Positions 43,683-52,786 of a stretch of 64,000 bases of DNA are shown here, one piece after another (position 1 is the stretch's first letter; each line of letters starts with the position of its first letter). Where the stretch lies: positions 1 through 64,000 of the forward strand of contig NZ_JARQTO010000016.1 in NCBI RefSeq assembly GCF_029577735.1, given 5' to 3'. The notes under the pieces were generated by a model that searched no databases, had not been told where the DNA came from, and saw nothing but the letters and a program-made list of their open reading frames with translations. Source of the DNA: Exercitatus varius. GTDB lineage: Bacteria > Pseudomonadota > Gammaproteobacteria > Enterobacterales > Pasteurellaceae. Position numbers and translations under genes: made by a program.

Positions 43683-43697
43683 TGAGAATCATTCTTA
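43683..43697 (+). promoter_or_regulatory. Fur-family (Zur/Fur) operator upstream of znuA
   Basis: TGAGAAT-C-ATTCTTA is a near-perfect 7-1-7 palindrome, 16 bases before the znuA ATG. It matches 11 of 14 Fur consensus positions and is very like the box before the siderophore operon at 3473. For znuA the natural regulator would be Zur; the sequence alone cannot tell which binds. Confidence 0.55.
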
Positions 43698-43713
43698 CTT
43701 ATAGGAGAACCCC

Positions 43714-44697
43714 ATGACTGCATATTCTTTCCGTAAAATCTGGTTGGCCGGCGCCGTGCTGGCCTTTTCCGCCGGCACGCAAGCCAATATCGTCACTTCG
43801 GTAAAACCGCTCGGGTTTATCGCTTCATCTATCGCCGAAGGCGTAACGGACGTGGAGGTTATCGTACCGCCGGGCGCATCGCCTCACGACTATAATCTTA
43901 AACCTTCCGACGTACAGAAAATCAACTCTGCGGATTTATTGCTTTGGGTCGGTAAAGACGTGGACGGTTTCCTGGCAAAAACCGTTCATCGGATTGACGG
44001 CAACAAAGTGATTGAAATTGCCGAAATGGACGGCGTGGCCGAGCTGTTAATCGAATCCGAGCATCATCACCATGATGATGAAGAACATGATGCGCACGAA
44101 CACGGTCATTCCCATAAACACGGACCGCACGACGTTCACGATGACAAACATGAACAGGAGCACCAAGACGAAAACGGCTTAAACGTGAACTGGCACGTTT
44201 GGTATTCGCCGAAAATCAGCGCAATGGTGGCGACTCAAGTGGCGGAAAAACTGACGACGCAATATCCGGATAAAAAAGCGCAGATTGAAAAAAATCTGCA
44301 AAATTTTGACCGCACTTTACAGCTTCAGAATGAGAAAATCCGGACACAGTTGGCACCGGTGAAAGAGCGGGGATTTTATGTTTTCCACGATGCGTACGGT
44401 TATTTTAACCAGGCTTACGGGTTGAAACAAAAAGGTGCATTCACCATTAATCCGTTGGTGGCGCCGGGCGCTAAAACATTGGCGGAGATTAAAGCGGAAA
44501 TCGCCGAACACCATGTATCCTGTCTGTTTGCCGAACCGCAATTTACCCCGAAAGTGATTGAATCGCTCAGCAAAGGTGCAGCGGTGAAAATCGGGCGTTT
44601 GGACCCAATGGGCGACAGCGTGAAGTTGGGCAAAGATTCCTACGTAAACTTCTTGCAAAGCACGGCGGACAGTTATTTTCATTGCCTAAGCAAATAA
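43714..44697 (+). CDS. znuA: Zinc ABC transporter periplasmic binding protein ZnuA
   Basis: Delivers zinc to the ZnuBC permease encoded at 0.1-1.7 kb. Of 327 residues, 1-24 form a signal peptide (ending around TQA before NIVTS). The zinc site includes H58 region (PGASPHDYNLKPSD), the W-H-V-W-Y-SP motif and the FHDAYGYF histidine. Between about 115 and 155 is a long His/Asp-rich loop (HHHHDDEEHDAHEHGHSHKH), typical of ZnuA, that gathers zinc. AGGAGAA precedes the ATG. Confidence 0.96.
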   Translation: MTAYSFRKIWLAGAVLAFSAGTQANIVTSVKPLGFIASSIAEGVTDVEVIVPPGASPHDYNLKPSDVQKINSADLLLWVGKDVDGFLAKTVHRIDGNKVIEIAEMDGVAELLIESEHHHHDDEEHDAHEHGHSHKHGPHDVHDDKHEQEHQDENGLNVNWHVWYSPKISAMVATQVAEKLTTQYPDKKAQIEKNLQNFDRTLQLQNEKIRTQLAPVKERGFYVFHDAYGYFNQAYGLKQKGAFTINPLVAPGAKTLAEIKAEIAEHHVSCLFAEPQFTPKVIESLSKGAAVKIGRLDPMGDSVKLGKDSYVNFLQSTADSYFHCLSK

Positions 44698-44710
44698 GCT
44701 TGACGAGATA

Positions 44711-44741
44711 AGAAGGCATGCCGACGCATGCCTTTTCTTTT
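44711..44741 (+). terminator. Rho-independent terminator of znuA
   Basis: AAGGCATGC-CGAC-GCATGCCTT with a following TTCTTTT tract. Confidence 0.85.
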
Positions 44742-44804
44742 GCCTTTTGTAGGGGAATTTTTCTTGCTATCATTTGTCAGATAATTTATGAAATTTAACT
44801 TCGA

Positions 44805-47516
44805 ATGATTATGTGGAAAAAGGTTTGTTTGCTGTTCGCCCTTTTGCTGGCGGGATTTGCGTTGTCTGTGCCTCATTGGCTGACACCTGTCAGCGTGGCG
44901 CAGTGGACAAACCGTTTTCTGGCGCCGAATTTTAAAATTACCCTTTCTTCCTCATGGCATTGGCGGGCGAGTGGCATGGAATTGCCTCATTTATCGGTTT
45001 ATTCCGAAGTCGCGCAATGTCATCTTGCCGAAGCGGATAATCTGAAACTGCATTGGTGGAATTTGCATCGGCTTTCCGCGGAAAATCTCAGTTTGGATTA
45101 TGCCTGTCTGGAAAAATTACCGAGCGATGACGAAAGCAAAACTGTCGTAAATTTGACCGCACTTTGGGGCTGGTTGCCCGAAGGCGAACTGGATATTGAA
45201 TCTTTTCAGCTACGCAATGCCGAGGCTTTATCGGTGCCTGCCGTTCAGCCGTTATTAATCAATCCGCTGCAGCTTACGCTGAAATTTTTGTCGAATAAAG
45301 CGACGCTCGCCGCACAGGTAAAACAACAAAGTGCGCTCATTTTTCGCTTAGATTCCGAACTTCAACCGCTGTCCGACGGGACTTATTTATTATCGGGCAA
45401 CGCCGCCTATCAGCCGGAATCCGGACAATCTTATCTGCTGGAATTCAATACTTCGCTTAATCAGAATTTGCTTACTCCGCCGACGATGGGGGAATTCACC
45501 GGGCATTGGAACGTGCCGGATTTTTCCGTGCCGGAAGGCGAACTCAAGGCGCAATGGAAAGCGCAGGAAGGCATTATCAGCGCCACCAATTTAACGGCGA
45601 ATAAACCCTTATTGGATGTGCCCGTTCATTTTTCTGCGGAACGGCTGGAAATTAAGAAAGGGCTGGCGTATTGGGATTTTGATGGAGATCAACCGCTCAA
45701 AGCCTTTGTGGATTTAACTCTGAATATGCCGAAAGAAGGCTGGTTTCCCATGACGTCGGATGTAGATATTCTGCTGCAATCCTTCGGTAAGTTGGGGAAA
45801 GGTGAAATGGTGATTTCCGGCGAGAAGGGCGAAATTCGACCTGATCGCATTTATGTGCCGTTGAAAGGTCGCGGAGACTTGCGTTACGGCAATACCGTGG
45901 CTTATACCAATCTGACCTTTAATGCCGGTGGTAATTTTGAGGATCCGCTCATTCATTTTCATCCCGGTTCTATTTTTAAAATGGATAATGAATTTGATGA
46001 AACCAAACTGCACGTACGTTTGCCGTTGAACGATATTTTGGTCGGGCGCTTTGGTCTGGAAGGTCGTTTACAGGCGTTGCTACAAGGCAGTACGCCGCAG
46101 TTTGACAACATTGATTTAAAGTTGGACGGACAGGCGAGAGAATTCATCGCGGGGCTGAAAACCATTTTCTCTATTCGGGATAAACGTCAGAAGTTAAGAC
46201 GTATCGAAAATATCGTGTTAAACCGCTGGGATTGGAATGTGCAGGGCGGAGCGGTGTGGAAGGCGCTGAAAACTCCGTTGCAGGTAAAAGGCGTGGGCTT
46301 TTGGGAAGGCGATCATATCGAATTGAATATGTTGCATGCCAATTCGGGTAAGGTGAATACTGCCGGGGTGAAAATCCCTAAAATTGAATTGGAATTGAAA
46401 GATCGTCTGCGTTGGGATTACACGGAAAATCATTTACGCGGGCTGATGCAGGCGCGTGCCGAATGGGTTGAATTCGATTACGGCGGGCGGTTTATACGTC
46501 CGGTATTCGGCGTAGGTGTAGACGGAAAAAGCATTTCGGATTTTAATTTAGCCGGCGATTTGAAAGCGGGCGCGCTGGGGCCGCTGGATGTGCGAGCGCA
46601 TTACGGCGATAAAAAAATGGTGGGCAACATCGCCTGGAACGAGCAATCCGCCCGCGTATTCCAACCGCTGTTCCCGAATGCGTGGGAATGGCGCATTCAT
46701 CAGGGCACGATTAAAGGGGCGACGGATTTTATTATTGATGAAAACGGCGTGTTGATGAACGGTGATCTGAATGTTCGCAACGGGGAAATTTCCCTGCCGG
46801 ACGGCGAAATCAACGGAATACAGATTCGCTTTCCGTTTCGTTATCATAATTATCAGCTGAGCGCCAATAACAAACCGATTCAAGTGAGCATGCGTTCCGT
46901 TCGGTTAGGGGCGTTATTGATTGATAATGCGAAAATGGCGGTACAGGGTTACTATCCTTATTCGCGGGCTAAACCGTTTAAATTGCGTAACATTTCCCTG
47001 CGGGCTTTCGATGGTACGGCGGAAATTCCGAGCTTGAATTTCCCGCAAACGCAGATTTCCGAAGTAAAACTGCACGGCATTGATATGGATAAAGTGCTGG
47101 GCATGGCGAATTATCATCATTTAACCCTGAAGGGACGGATTAATGCGACGCTGCCGTTTTGGCTTTATGATCATGCTTGTGTAATTTGTAACGGCACGAT
47201 TGAGCAGGCGGAAACGCTGCATCTTAAATTGGGTAACGAGTTGGTTGCGGGGTTGAAATCCGGCGGTTGGACGGAAAGTATTTTAGTGGACGTGGTTCGG
47301 GAAATGAATTTGGAAAGCGTGAACGCTTCCGTCAATCTGACACCGGACGGCGTGATGAACCTGAAATCGCAGATTACCGGTTATAATCCGCAAAAGAAGA
47401 ATCGCAATCCGATTACATTGAATTATAATCATCAGGAAAATATGTACGAATTGTGGCAAATGATCGATTACGGTTCACAATTCGAACAGAATTTAGAATA
47501 TCAGTTAAATCAATAG
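44805..47516 (+). CDS. ydbH: AsmA-like intermembrane phospholipid transport protein YdbH
   Basis: Large bridge-like protein of 903 residues: one N-terminal membrane anchor (about 5-22) followed by a long, mostly beta periplasmic part typical of the TamB/YhdP/YdbH family, thought to carry phospholipids to the outer membrane. The C-terminal DUF2125-like end (LKLGNELVAGLKSGGWTESILVDVVREMNLESVNASVNL) fits YdbH. ATGATTATG allows a start at 44805 or 44811. ynbE follows 2 bases after the stop, supporting the assignment. Confidence 0.9.
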   Translation: MIMWKKVCLLFALLLAGFALSVPHWLTPVSVAQWTNRFLAPNFKITLSSSWHWRASGMELPHLSVYSEVAQCHLAEADNLKLHWWNLHRLSAENLSLDYACLEKLPSDDESKTVVNLTALWGWLPEGELDIESFQLRNAEALSVPAVQPLLINPLQLTLKFLSNKATLAAQVKQQSALIFRLDSELQPLSDGTYLLSGNAAYQPESGQSYLLEFNTSLNQNLLTPPTMGEFTGHWNVPDFSVPEGELKAQWKAQEGIISATNLTANKPLLDVPVHFSAERLEIKKGLAYWDFDGDQPLKAFVDLTLNMPKEGWFPMTSDVDILLQSFGKLGKGEMVISGEKGEIRPDRIYVPLKGRGDLRYGNTVAYTNLTFNAGGNFEDPLIHFHPGSIFKMDNEFDETKLHVRLPLNDILVGRFGLEGRLQALLQGSTPQFDNIDLKLDGQAREFIAGLKTIFSIRDKRQKLRRIENIVLNRWDWNVQGGAVWKALKTPLQVKGVGFWEGDHIELNMLHANSGKVNTAGVKIPKIELELKDRLRWDYTENHLRGLMQARAEWVEFDYGGRFIRPVFGVGVDGKSISDFNLAGDLKAGALGPLDVRAHYGDKKMVGNIAWNEQSARVFQPLFPNAWEWRIHQGTIKGATDFIIDENGVLMNGDLNVRNGEISLPDGEINGIQIRFPFRYHNYQLSANNKPIQVSMRSVRLGALLIDNAKMAVQGYYPYSRAKPFKLRNISLRAFDGTAEIPSLNFPQTQISEVKLHGIDMDKVLGMANYHHLTLKGRINATLPFWLYDHACVICNGTIEQAETLHLKLGNELVAGLKSGGWTESILVDVVREMNLESVNASVNLTPDGVMNLKSQITGYNPQKKNRNPITLNYNHQENMYELWQMIDYGSQFEQNLEYQLNQ

Positions 47517-47518
47517 TT

Positions 47519-47758
47519 ATGAAAAAATTATCGAAATTTCGACCGCACTTTTTCTCACGGCGCATCGCTTTTGGGGTTTCCGCTTTGTTGTTCGGCGTGA
47601 CGTGGTTAACCGGCTGCACGCCGACGGTGCAGTTAGAAACGCCTAAAGAAGGCATTACCATTAACATGAACGTGGTGGTGGATCACAATATCAGCGTAAA
47701 AATGGATGAAAAAACGCAAGATACGATCGCAGAAACGGAAGCAAAACAACAGGATTAA
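47519..47758 (+). CDS. ynbE: YnbE-family outer-membrane lipoprotein
   Basis: 79 residues from ATG 47519. A basic N-terminus and hydrophobic stretch lead to the lipobox LTGC with C33, then TPTVQLETPKEGITINMNVVVDHNISVKMDEK. E. coli YnbE pairs with YdbH by adding beta strands at its C-terminal end, completing the bridge to the outer membrane. The open frame extends upstream inside ydbH, but family length supports this start. The third E. coli partner, ydbL, is missing; epmA begins 2 bases later. An uptake signal is read as FRPHFF. Confidence 0.88.
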   Translation: MKKLSKFRPHFFSRRIAFGVSALLFGVTWLTGCTPTVQLETPKEGITINMNVVVDHNISVKMDEKTQDTIAETEAKQQD

Positions 47759-47760
47759 AT

Positions 47761-48732
47761 ATGTTTGAACAGGAACAATGGCAGCCGACGGCCGGCGTGG
47801 AAACCTTATTTGCGCGGGCGAAAATTATGCGCAGTATTCGCCAGTTTTTTACCGATCGCGGCGTGCTGGAAGTGGAAACGCCCGTATTAAGCGAATTTGG
47901 CGTAACGGATGTGCATCTTTCCACTTTCAGTACGGAATTTATTGCGCCGCAGGCGGGACAGTCTAAAACTCTGTGGTTGAATACCAGTCCGGAATATCAT
48001 ATGAAACGTCTGCTTGCCGCCGGAACGGGCGCGATTTTTCAGCTTTGTCACGTTTTTCGTAACGAAGAAGCGGGCAGCCGCCACAATCCCGAATTTACTA
48101 TGCTGGAATGGTATCGCCCGCATTTCGACATGTATCGTCTGATTAATGAAGTGGATGATTTATTGCAGCAGATTCTGGATTGCGAACCGGCGGAAATCAT
48201 GAGTTATCAATTCGCCTTTCAGGAATTTGTCGGCGTGGATCCGCTTTCGGTGGAACGCCCTATTCTGGTTGAATTAGCGCGTAAATATAATTTTATGTGC
48301 GATTTGGACGAAGATCGTGATACGTTGTTGCAATTTTTGTTCAGCACCGTGGTGGAACCTAAAATCGGCCGGGAACGTCCGGTCGCCGTATATCACTTTC
48401 CGGCGACTCAAGCGGCATTAGCGCAAATCAGTTCGGAAGATCACCGCGTGGCGGAACGTTTTGAGTTTTATTACAAAGGGTTGGAACTGGCGAACGGTTT
48501 TCACGAATTGACGGATCATCGCGAGCAATTACGCCGTTTTGAACAGGATAACGCGCAGCGGGCGAAATTAGGCTTACCGCAGCGGGAGATAGATCGCCGT
48601 TTGCTCGGCGCCTTACAGGCGGGCGTGCCGAATACCTCGGGCGTGGCGCTGGGCGTGGATCGTTTGATGATGATCGCGCTGGACAAAAAACGAATCGAAG
48701 AAGTGATGGCATTCGGCATTAATAACGCTTAA
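47761..48732 (+). CDS. epmA: Elongation factor P beta-lysine ligase EpmA
   Basis: Attaches (R)-beta-lysine to EF-P, needed for translation through proline runs. The 323 residues resemble the catalytic core of class II lysyl-tRNA synthetase without the anticodon domain: TSPEYHMKRLLAAG, motif 2 QLCHVFRNEEAGSRHNPEFTMLEWYR, ELANGFHEL and motif 3 GVALGVDRLMMIAL. Starts 2 bases after ynbE. efp and epmB are not in the window. Confidence 0.96.
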   Translation: MFEQEQWQPTAGVETLFARAKIMRSIRQFFTDRGVLEVETPVLSEFGVTDVHLSTFSTEFIAPQAGQSKTLWLNTSPEYHMKRLLAAGTGAIFQLCHVFRNEEAGSRHNPEFTMLEWYRPHFDMYRLINEVDDLLQQILDCEPAEIMSYQFAFQEFVGVDPLSVERPILVELARKYNFMCDLDEDRDTLLQFLFSTVVEPKIGRERPVAVYHFPATQAALAQISSEDHRVAERFEFYYKGLELANGFHELTDHREQLRRFEQDNAQRAKLGLPQREIDRRLLGALQAGVPNTSGVALGVDRLMMIALDKKRIEEVMAFGINNA

Positions 48733-48756
48733 TTCCGGCGTCAACGAATCAATCGC

Positions 48757-48800
48757 AAAAGTGCGGTCAAAAAATTAAAGGTTTTTTTTACCGCACTTTT
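48757..48800. terminator. Terminator between epmA and a convergent gene, inverted uptake signals
   Basis: AAAAGTGCGGTCAAAAAA and TTTTTTTTACCGCACTTTT form a long stem around TTAAAGG; T-rich on both strands. Confidence 0.85.
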
Positions 48801-48828
48801 GTTTTCGGAAGAGGTTAAGGAATGGAAA

Positions 48829-49926
48829 TCAATTTGTTCCCCGCACGTCCAAAATAAACACTTCGGACTGAGACGCCAGCCGCATCGGCACGCCCCAGAA
48901 TCCATAGCCCGACGTGACGAAAAAATTCACGCCGTTAATTTGCTTAAAGCCGTAATTCAGCGAATACATCATGTAGGTTAACAGATTCGCCGGAAAAATC
49001 TGCCCTTTGTGAGTGTGGCCCGATACCTGAATGTCAATGGGTAAGCGGCTGTGTTCCCATATATCCGTCGGGCGGTGATCCATCAGAAACACCGGTAAAC
49101 GGGTGTCGACGCCGCGTAGTAACGTTTTTGCACTCGGACGATTCGGCACCAAATCGTCATTGCGCCCGATAATGGTGAATTTCCCGTCTACCTGCACCGC
49201 TTCGTCCATTAACAAATGAATCCCGGTTTTACGGACCTCATTTTCAATGCGTCTTTCGTCACCGAAAAAATCGTGATTGCCCAGCGTGGCGTAAACGCCC
49301 AGCGGCGCCTGTAATTTAGCTAAATGAGATTGCATTTTTTCCGCCAGATACGCATCGACATTGTCATCCATAATATCGCCGGGCAGTAAAATCAGATCCA
49401 CTTTTTCCCGTCGGAAAATGTCCGCCAGTTCGTCCATTTGTTTTCCGCCGAAGTATTTGCCGAGATGAAAATCGCTGGCGACACCGATCCGCAAAGGTTG
49501 CATCGGTTTATCCAGCTGAATTTGATAATGATGCACAACCGGCGTGTAGGCGTTATACAGACTTAGCCCGAACAAACCGATTAATGCCGGAAAATAAAGT
49601 ATGCGCAGCACATGATTGAGTTTGTCCCGCCTGAACCAAATTTTACCGATATGAAACAGCACAAACGCCATGAAGCCGGTGAGCGCGATGAAATATAAAA
49701 TCACCAGAATTAAAGCGTTGAGGCGGAAATTATGATACAGCCGGAAGAAAATATTGGACAGAATAAACGCATTGGTGGCGATTCCGAGACAGAGCGAAAT
49801 CCTGAACAGAGTTTTGGGGCTGAATTTATCCTGCAACAGCCAACGTAAAGTGTAATGAAAAAGAACCAGAAAAACCTGTAATGTCAAAATAATGACGGCA
49901 AAAATAATGTAATAACGTGTTTCCAA
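48829..49926 (-). CDS. Membrane-anchored calcineurin-like metallophosphoesterase
   Basis: 365 residues: four N-terminal membrane segments (within about 1-130) followed by a metallophosphoesterase domain (YaeI/YkuE type). Metal-binding motifs: ASDFHLGKYFG (Asp, His), LLPGDIMDD, TLGNHDFFGD, DHRP and SGHTHKGQ. Homologs with this layout may act on lipid pyrophosphates (UDP-diacylglucosamine- or cyclic nucleotide-like substrates have been proposed); the substrate here is unknown. Convergent with epmA. Confidence 0.85.
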   Translation of the reverse strand: METRYYIIFAVIILTLQVFLVLFHYTLRWLLQDKFSPKTLFRISLCLGIATNAFILSNIFFRLYHNFRLNALILVILYFIALTGFMAFVLFHIGKIWFRRDKLNHVLRILYFPALIGLFGLSLYNAYTPVVHHYQIQLDKPMQPLRIGVASDFHLGKYFGGKQMDELADIFRREKVDLILLPGDIMDDNVDAYLAEKMQSHLAKLQAPLGVYATLGNHDFFGDERRIENEVRKTGIHLLMDEAVQVDGKFTIIGRNDDLVPNRPSAKTLLRGVDTRLPVFLMDHRPTDIWEHSRLPIDIQVSGHTHKGQIFPANLLTYMMYSLNYGFKQINGVNFFVTSGYGFWGVPMRLASQSEVFILDVRGTN

Positions 49927-49972
49927 AATAAATCCTAACTCATACTTTAAAGTTAAACCGATCGAAATAACA

Positions 49973-50008
49973 ATACCGTCTTTCCCGGGATAAAGACGGT
50001 ATGTTTTT
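49973..50008. terminator. Terminator hairpin between two minus-strand genes
   Basis: ATACCGTCTTT-CCCGGGAT-AAAGACGGTAT, an 11-base perfect stem; a GTTTTT tract follows on the plus strand and a weaker one on the minus strand, where it would end the xseA unit. Confidence 0.7.
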
Positions 50009-50105
50009 ACGATTGAACGAATTGTTCATGATTTTCGACAACAGGTAAAAAGTTTACGTTCACAAAACTTTGATTTTTATGACCGCACTTTACCGGCGTT
50101 AAGGT

Positions 50106-50789
50106 TTATTTGTCCTTATATTTCCGACGGTTAGTCAGTTTAGGCAGCATGTCTTTCGGTGCCATTTCCTGTTCCTGATATTCGAAAACCGGAAAACCCC
50201 AACTGAAATAAATGGCAAGCAGGCGGAAAATAAAACCGCCGGTTAAGGTGATTAAAATATTCAGATTTAACGGCACATTGAGGTGCTGTAAACCGATATA
50301 CAGACAGGCGGTGAGAAAGGCGATCACCGCATAAAGTTCTTTCTGGAAAATCAGTGGAATTCGGTTGCAGAGAATGTCGCGCAATACGCCGCCGAATGCG
50401 CCGGTTAAAATAGCGGAAATGCTGGCGACGGTTAAACCGTATCCCATATCAAGCGCCACTTGGGTGCCTAAAATGGAGAACAGGATCAATCCCAAGCCGT
50501 CCAATACTAAAAAAATGGTGCGGAAGGAACGGTTGAAATGGCTGATTAAAGGCGCGATTAACACCGTGGCAAAGGCGGTGATCACTACGATGAGAACATA
50601 TTCGGGATTGGCAATGAAGAAAAGCGGGTAGTGGCCCAGCACGATATCGCGCATGGCGCCGCCGCCCAAGGCCGGCATGAAGGCAATCACCACTACGCCG
50701 AAAATATCCATTTTCTCACGCCCGGCGGATAAAGCGCCGGTCATGGCTTCGACAATCAAACCGATAAAAAATAGCACGTCTAACATCAT
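50106..50789 (-). CDS. TRIC-like cation channel family protein (UPF0126, YadS/YicG)
   Basis: Inner-membrane protein of 227 residues with two repeats of three membrane segments plus one: GLIVEAMTGALSAGREKMDIFGV, then ALGGGAMRDIVLG, and the second copy GAFGGVLRDILCNRIPLIFQKE. These GGGxxRD motifs define the UPF0126 family, related in fold to trimeric intracellular cation channels; in bacteria some members have been linked to glycine or cation movement, unproven here. The start overlaps the xseA stop by one base. Confidence 0.87.
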   Translation of the reverse strand: MMLDVLFFIGLIVEAMTGALSAGREKMDIFGVVVIAFMPALGGGAMRDIVLGHYPLFFIANPEYVLIVVITAFATVLIAPLISHFNRSFRTIFLVLDGLGLILFSILGTQVALDMGYGLTVASISAILTGAFGGVLRDILCNRIPLIFQKELYAVIAFLTACLYIGLQHLNVPLNLNILITLTGGFIFRLLAIYFSWGFPVFEYQEQEMAPKDMLPKLTNRRKYKDK

Positions 50790-52135
50790 TAACGGGGTTT
50801 CTCTTTGATCTTGGTTATCCGGCTTTCGATGAAACCGTCGGCAACTTGCGTTTGCAACGGTTCGTCAAGGCGAACTTGGGAAACGGACGTCACGGCGACA
50901 CCCTGTCGGTTTTGCGCAATAGAGTAACCGCGGGCGAGCACTTTCAGCGGGCTTAATCCGTCCAGTTTTCCGCATAGATTTGCCAGTTTATGCTGTCGCT
51001 CGGACAGATTATTTTTAACGGCAAAATTCAGGCGCGCATGCAGCTGTTCCATGTATTGGCGCTGTTTTTGCAATTGATAGGGCAACGGATTTTGATGCAA
51101 ACGCACGGAAAGTGCGGTCAATTTTTCGCGATTTTTTTCCATCAACCGCGCCATTGCCGTGGTTAAACGCCGCGCTAATTGCGCCGTATGCTGCGACTGC
51201 ATATGCAATCGGTTTTGCGGATGCCGGTTCTGCAGCCGTAAAATTAAACGTTGTAAGCGCTGATGTTGCAGGCTGATGATCCGATCTAACGCCATATCCA
51301 GCCGTTGCCGCTTATAGTTTAATTGTTGCAGCAGTTCGTCCTGATTGCGACTGACTAATTCCGCCGCGGCGGAAGGCGTCGGCGCCCGAACGTCGGCGAC
51401 AAAATCCGCAATAGTCACATCGGTCTCATGCCCCACCGCGCTGATGACGGGCAACGCGGAATGAAAAATCGCACGCGCCACCGCTTCTTCGTTGAAACAC
51501 CATAAATCTTCCAACGAACCGCCGCCGCGTCCCACAATCAGCACATCCGTTTCGCGACGGATATTCGCCAGATTGATCATTTCCACAATTTCACCGGCGG
51601 CCTCTTTACCTTGGACGGCAGTGGGGTAAATCACCACCTTCAGATTGGGATCGCGACGTTTTAAAATATGCAGAATATCCTGCAAGGCGGCGCCGGTGGG
51701 CGAGGTGATCACACCGACGGTTTTGCAAAAGTGCGGTAGATTTTTCTTCAGATTTTGCGCAAATAAGCCTTCCGCCGCCAGTTTCATTTTGAGCTGTTCG
51801 AATTGTTGCTGTAACAATCCTTCGCCCGCCGGATGCATGGATTCGATAATCAGCTGGTAATCGCCGCGCGGTTCATACAGACTGACCGCCGCCCGCACCA
51901 ACACCTGCATGCCGTTTTGCGGACGAAAACCGACGCGCATATTTTTCATGCGGAACATGGCGGCGCGCACCTGCGAATTTTCATCTTTCAGCGTGAGGTA
52001 CCAATGGCCGGACACCGGCTGACTGAAGTTGGAAATTTCGCCTGTCAGCCAGACCAAACCGAGCTGTCCCTCCAGCAGCATTTTGGCCGCATGGTTGAGC
52101 TGGGAAACGGAATAAATATTGGCGTTGTTCATCAT
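50789..52135 (-). CDS. xseA: Exodeoxyribonuclease VII large subunit
   Basis: Degrades single-stranded DNA to short oligonucleotides with XseB. The 448 residues have an N-terminal OB fold (YSVSQLNHAAKMLLEGQLGLVWLTGEISNFSQPVSGHWYF-like), a catalytic core (VGVITSPTGAALQDIL, GRGGGSLEDLWCFNEE, AVGHETDVTIADFVADVRAPTPSAAAEL) and a long coiled-coil C-terminal region. xseB lies elsewhere. Coupled to the TRIC-like gene. Confidence 0.95.
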   Translation of the reverse strand: MMNNANIYSVSQLNHAAKMLLEGQLGLVWLTGEISNFSQPVSGHWYLTLKDENSQVRAAMFRMKNMRVGFRPQNGMQVLVRAAVSLYEPRGDYQLIIESMHPAGEGLLQQQFEQLKMKLAAEGLFAQNLKKNLPHFCKTVGVITSPTGAALQDILHILKRRDPNLKVVIYPTAVQGKEAAGEIVEMINLANIRRETDVLIVGRGGGSLEDLWCFNEEAVARAIFHSALPVISAVGHETDVTIADFVADVRAPTPSAAAELVSRNQDELLQQLNYKRQRLDMALDRIISLQHQRLQRLILRLQNRHPQNRLHMQSQHTAQLARRLTTAMARLMEKNREKLTALSVRLHQNPLPYQLQKQRQYMEQLHARLNFAVKNNLSERQHKLANLCGKLDGLSPLKVLARGYSIAQNRQGVAVTSVSQVRLDEPLQTQVADGFIESRITKIKEKPR

Positions 52136-52168
52136 ATCCGAGAGAAAAAAGCACGGCGAAGTGCCGTA

Positions 52169-52678
52169 TTATTCGACGCTAACGGATGTGATTACCACGT
52201 CTTCTTTCGGAACGTCCTGGTGGAAACCGGCGTTACCCGTTTTCACGGCTTTGATTTTGTCCACCACGTCCATGCCTTCAACCACTTCGCCGAATACGGC
52301 ATAGCCCCATTCCTGCACCACTTCGCGTCCGAACATTTCTTTTGCGCGATAATCCAGGAAAGTATTGTCCGCCACATTAATAAAGAATTGCGCGGTGGCC
52401 GAATGAGGATCGGAAGTGCGCGCCATGGCGACGGTTCCGCGTTTATTGCTTAAGCGGTTATTGGCTTCGTTTTGGATCGGCGCATTAGTGGCTTTTTCGC
52501 GCATGCCGCTTTCCATTCCGCCGCCCTGAATCATAAATCCGTCAATAACGCGGTGGAAAATTGTGTTATTATAGAAGCCCGATTTGCAGTAATCTTCGAA
52601 GTTTTTTGCCGTAATCGGCGCTTTGTCGAAATTTAATTGAATTTTGATATCGCCGAAATTGGTATGTAATGTAATCAT
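52169..52678 (-). CDS. ppiB: Peptidyl-prolyl cis-trans isomerase B (cyclophilin)
   Basis: Cytoplasmic cyclophilin that speeds proline isomerization in protein folding. The 169 residues show FHRVIDGFMIQGG (catalytic Arg), GTVAMARTSDPHSATAQFFIN and VFGEVVEGMDVVDKI. No signal peptide. An AAGGAAT site precedes the ATG. Divergent from cysS across about 108 bases, as in E. coli and H. influenzae. Confidence 0.96.
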   Translation of the reverse strand: MITLHTNFGDIKIQLNFDKAPITAKNFEDYCKSGFYNNTIFHRVIDGFMIQGGGMESGMREKATNAPIQNEANNRLSNKRGTVAMARTSDPHSATAQFFINVADNTFLDYRAKEMFGREVVQEWGYAVFGEVVEGMDVVDKIKAVKTGNAGFHQDVPKEDVVITSVSVE

Positions 52679-52786
52679 TAAAAAATTCCTTATAAATTTA
52701 CTATGGGAAGGCTGGCATTATTTCATAATTTGCGGATTAGTGCTATAAAGTGCGGTCGGATTTCACTGAATTTTAACGGATATTTT

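Noticed and set aside
43636..43713. Zinc riboswitch or leader structure before znuA
   Set aside because: The gap is only 78 bases and shows no stable structure beyond the operator palindrome.
52703..52786. 28-codon extension of cysS
   Set aside because: It includes an uptake signal and lacks similarity to CysS N-termini, which begin at MLKIFNTLTR.
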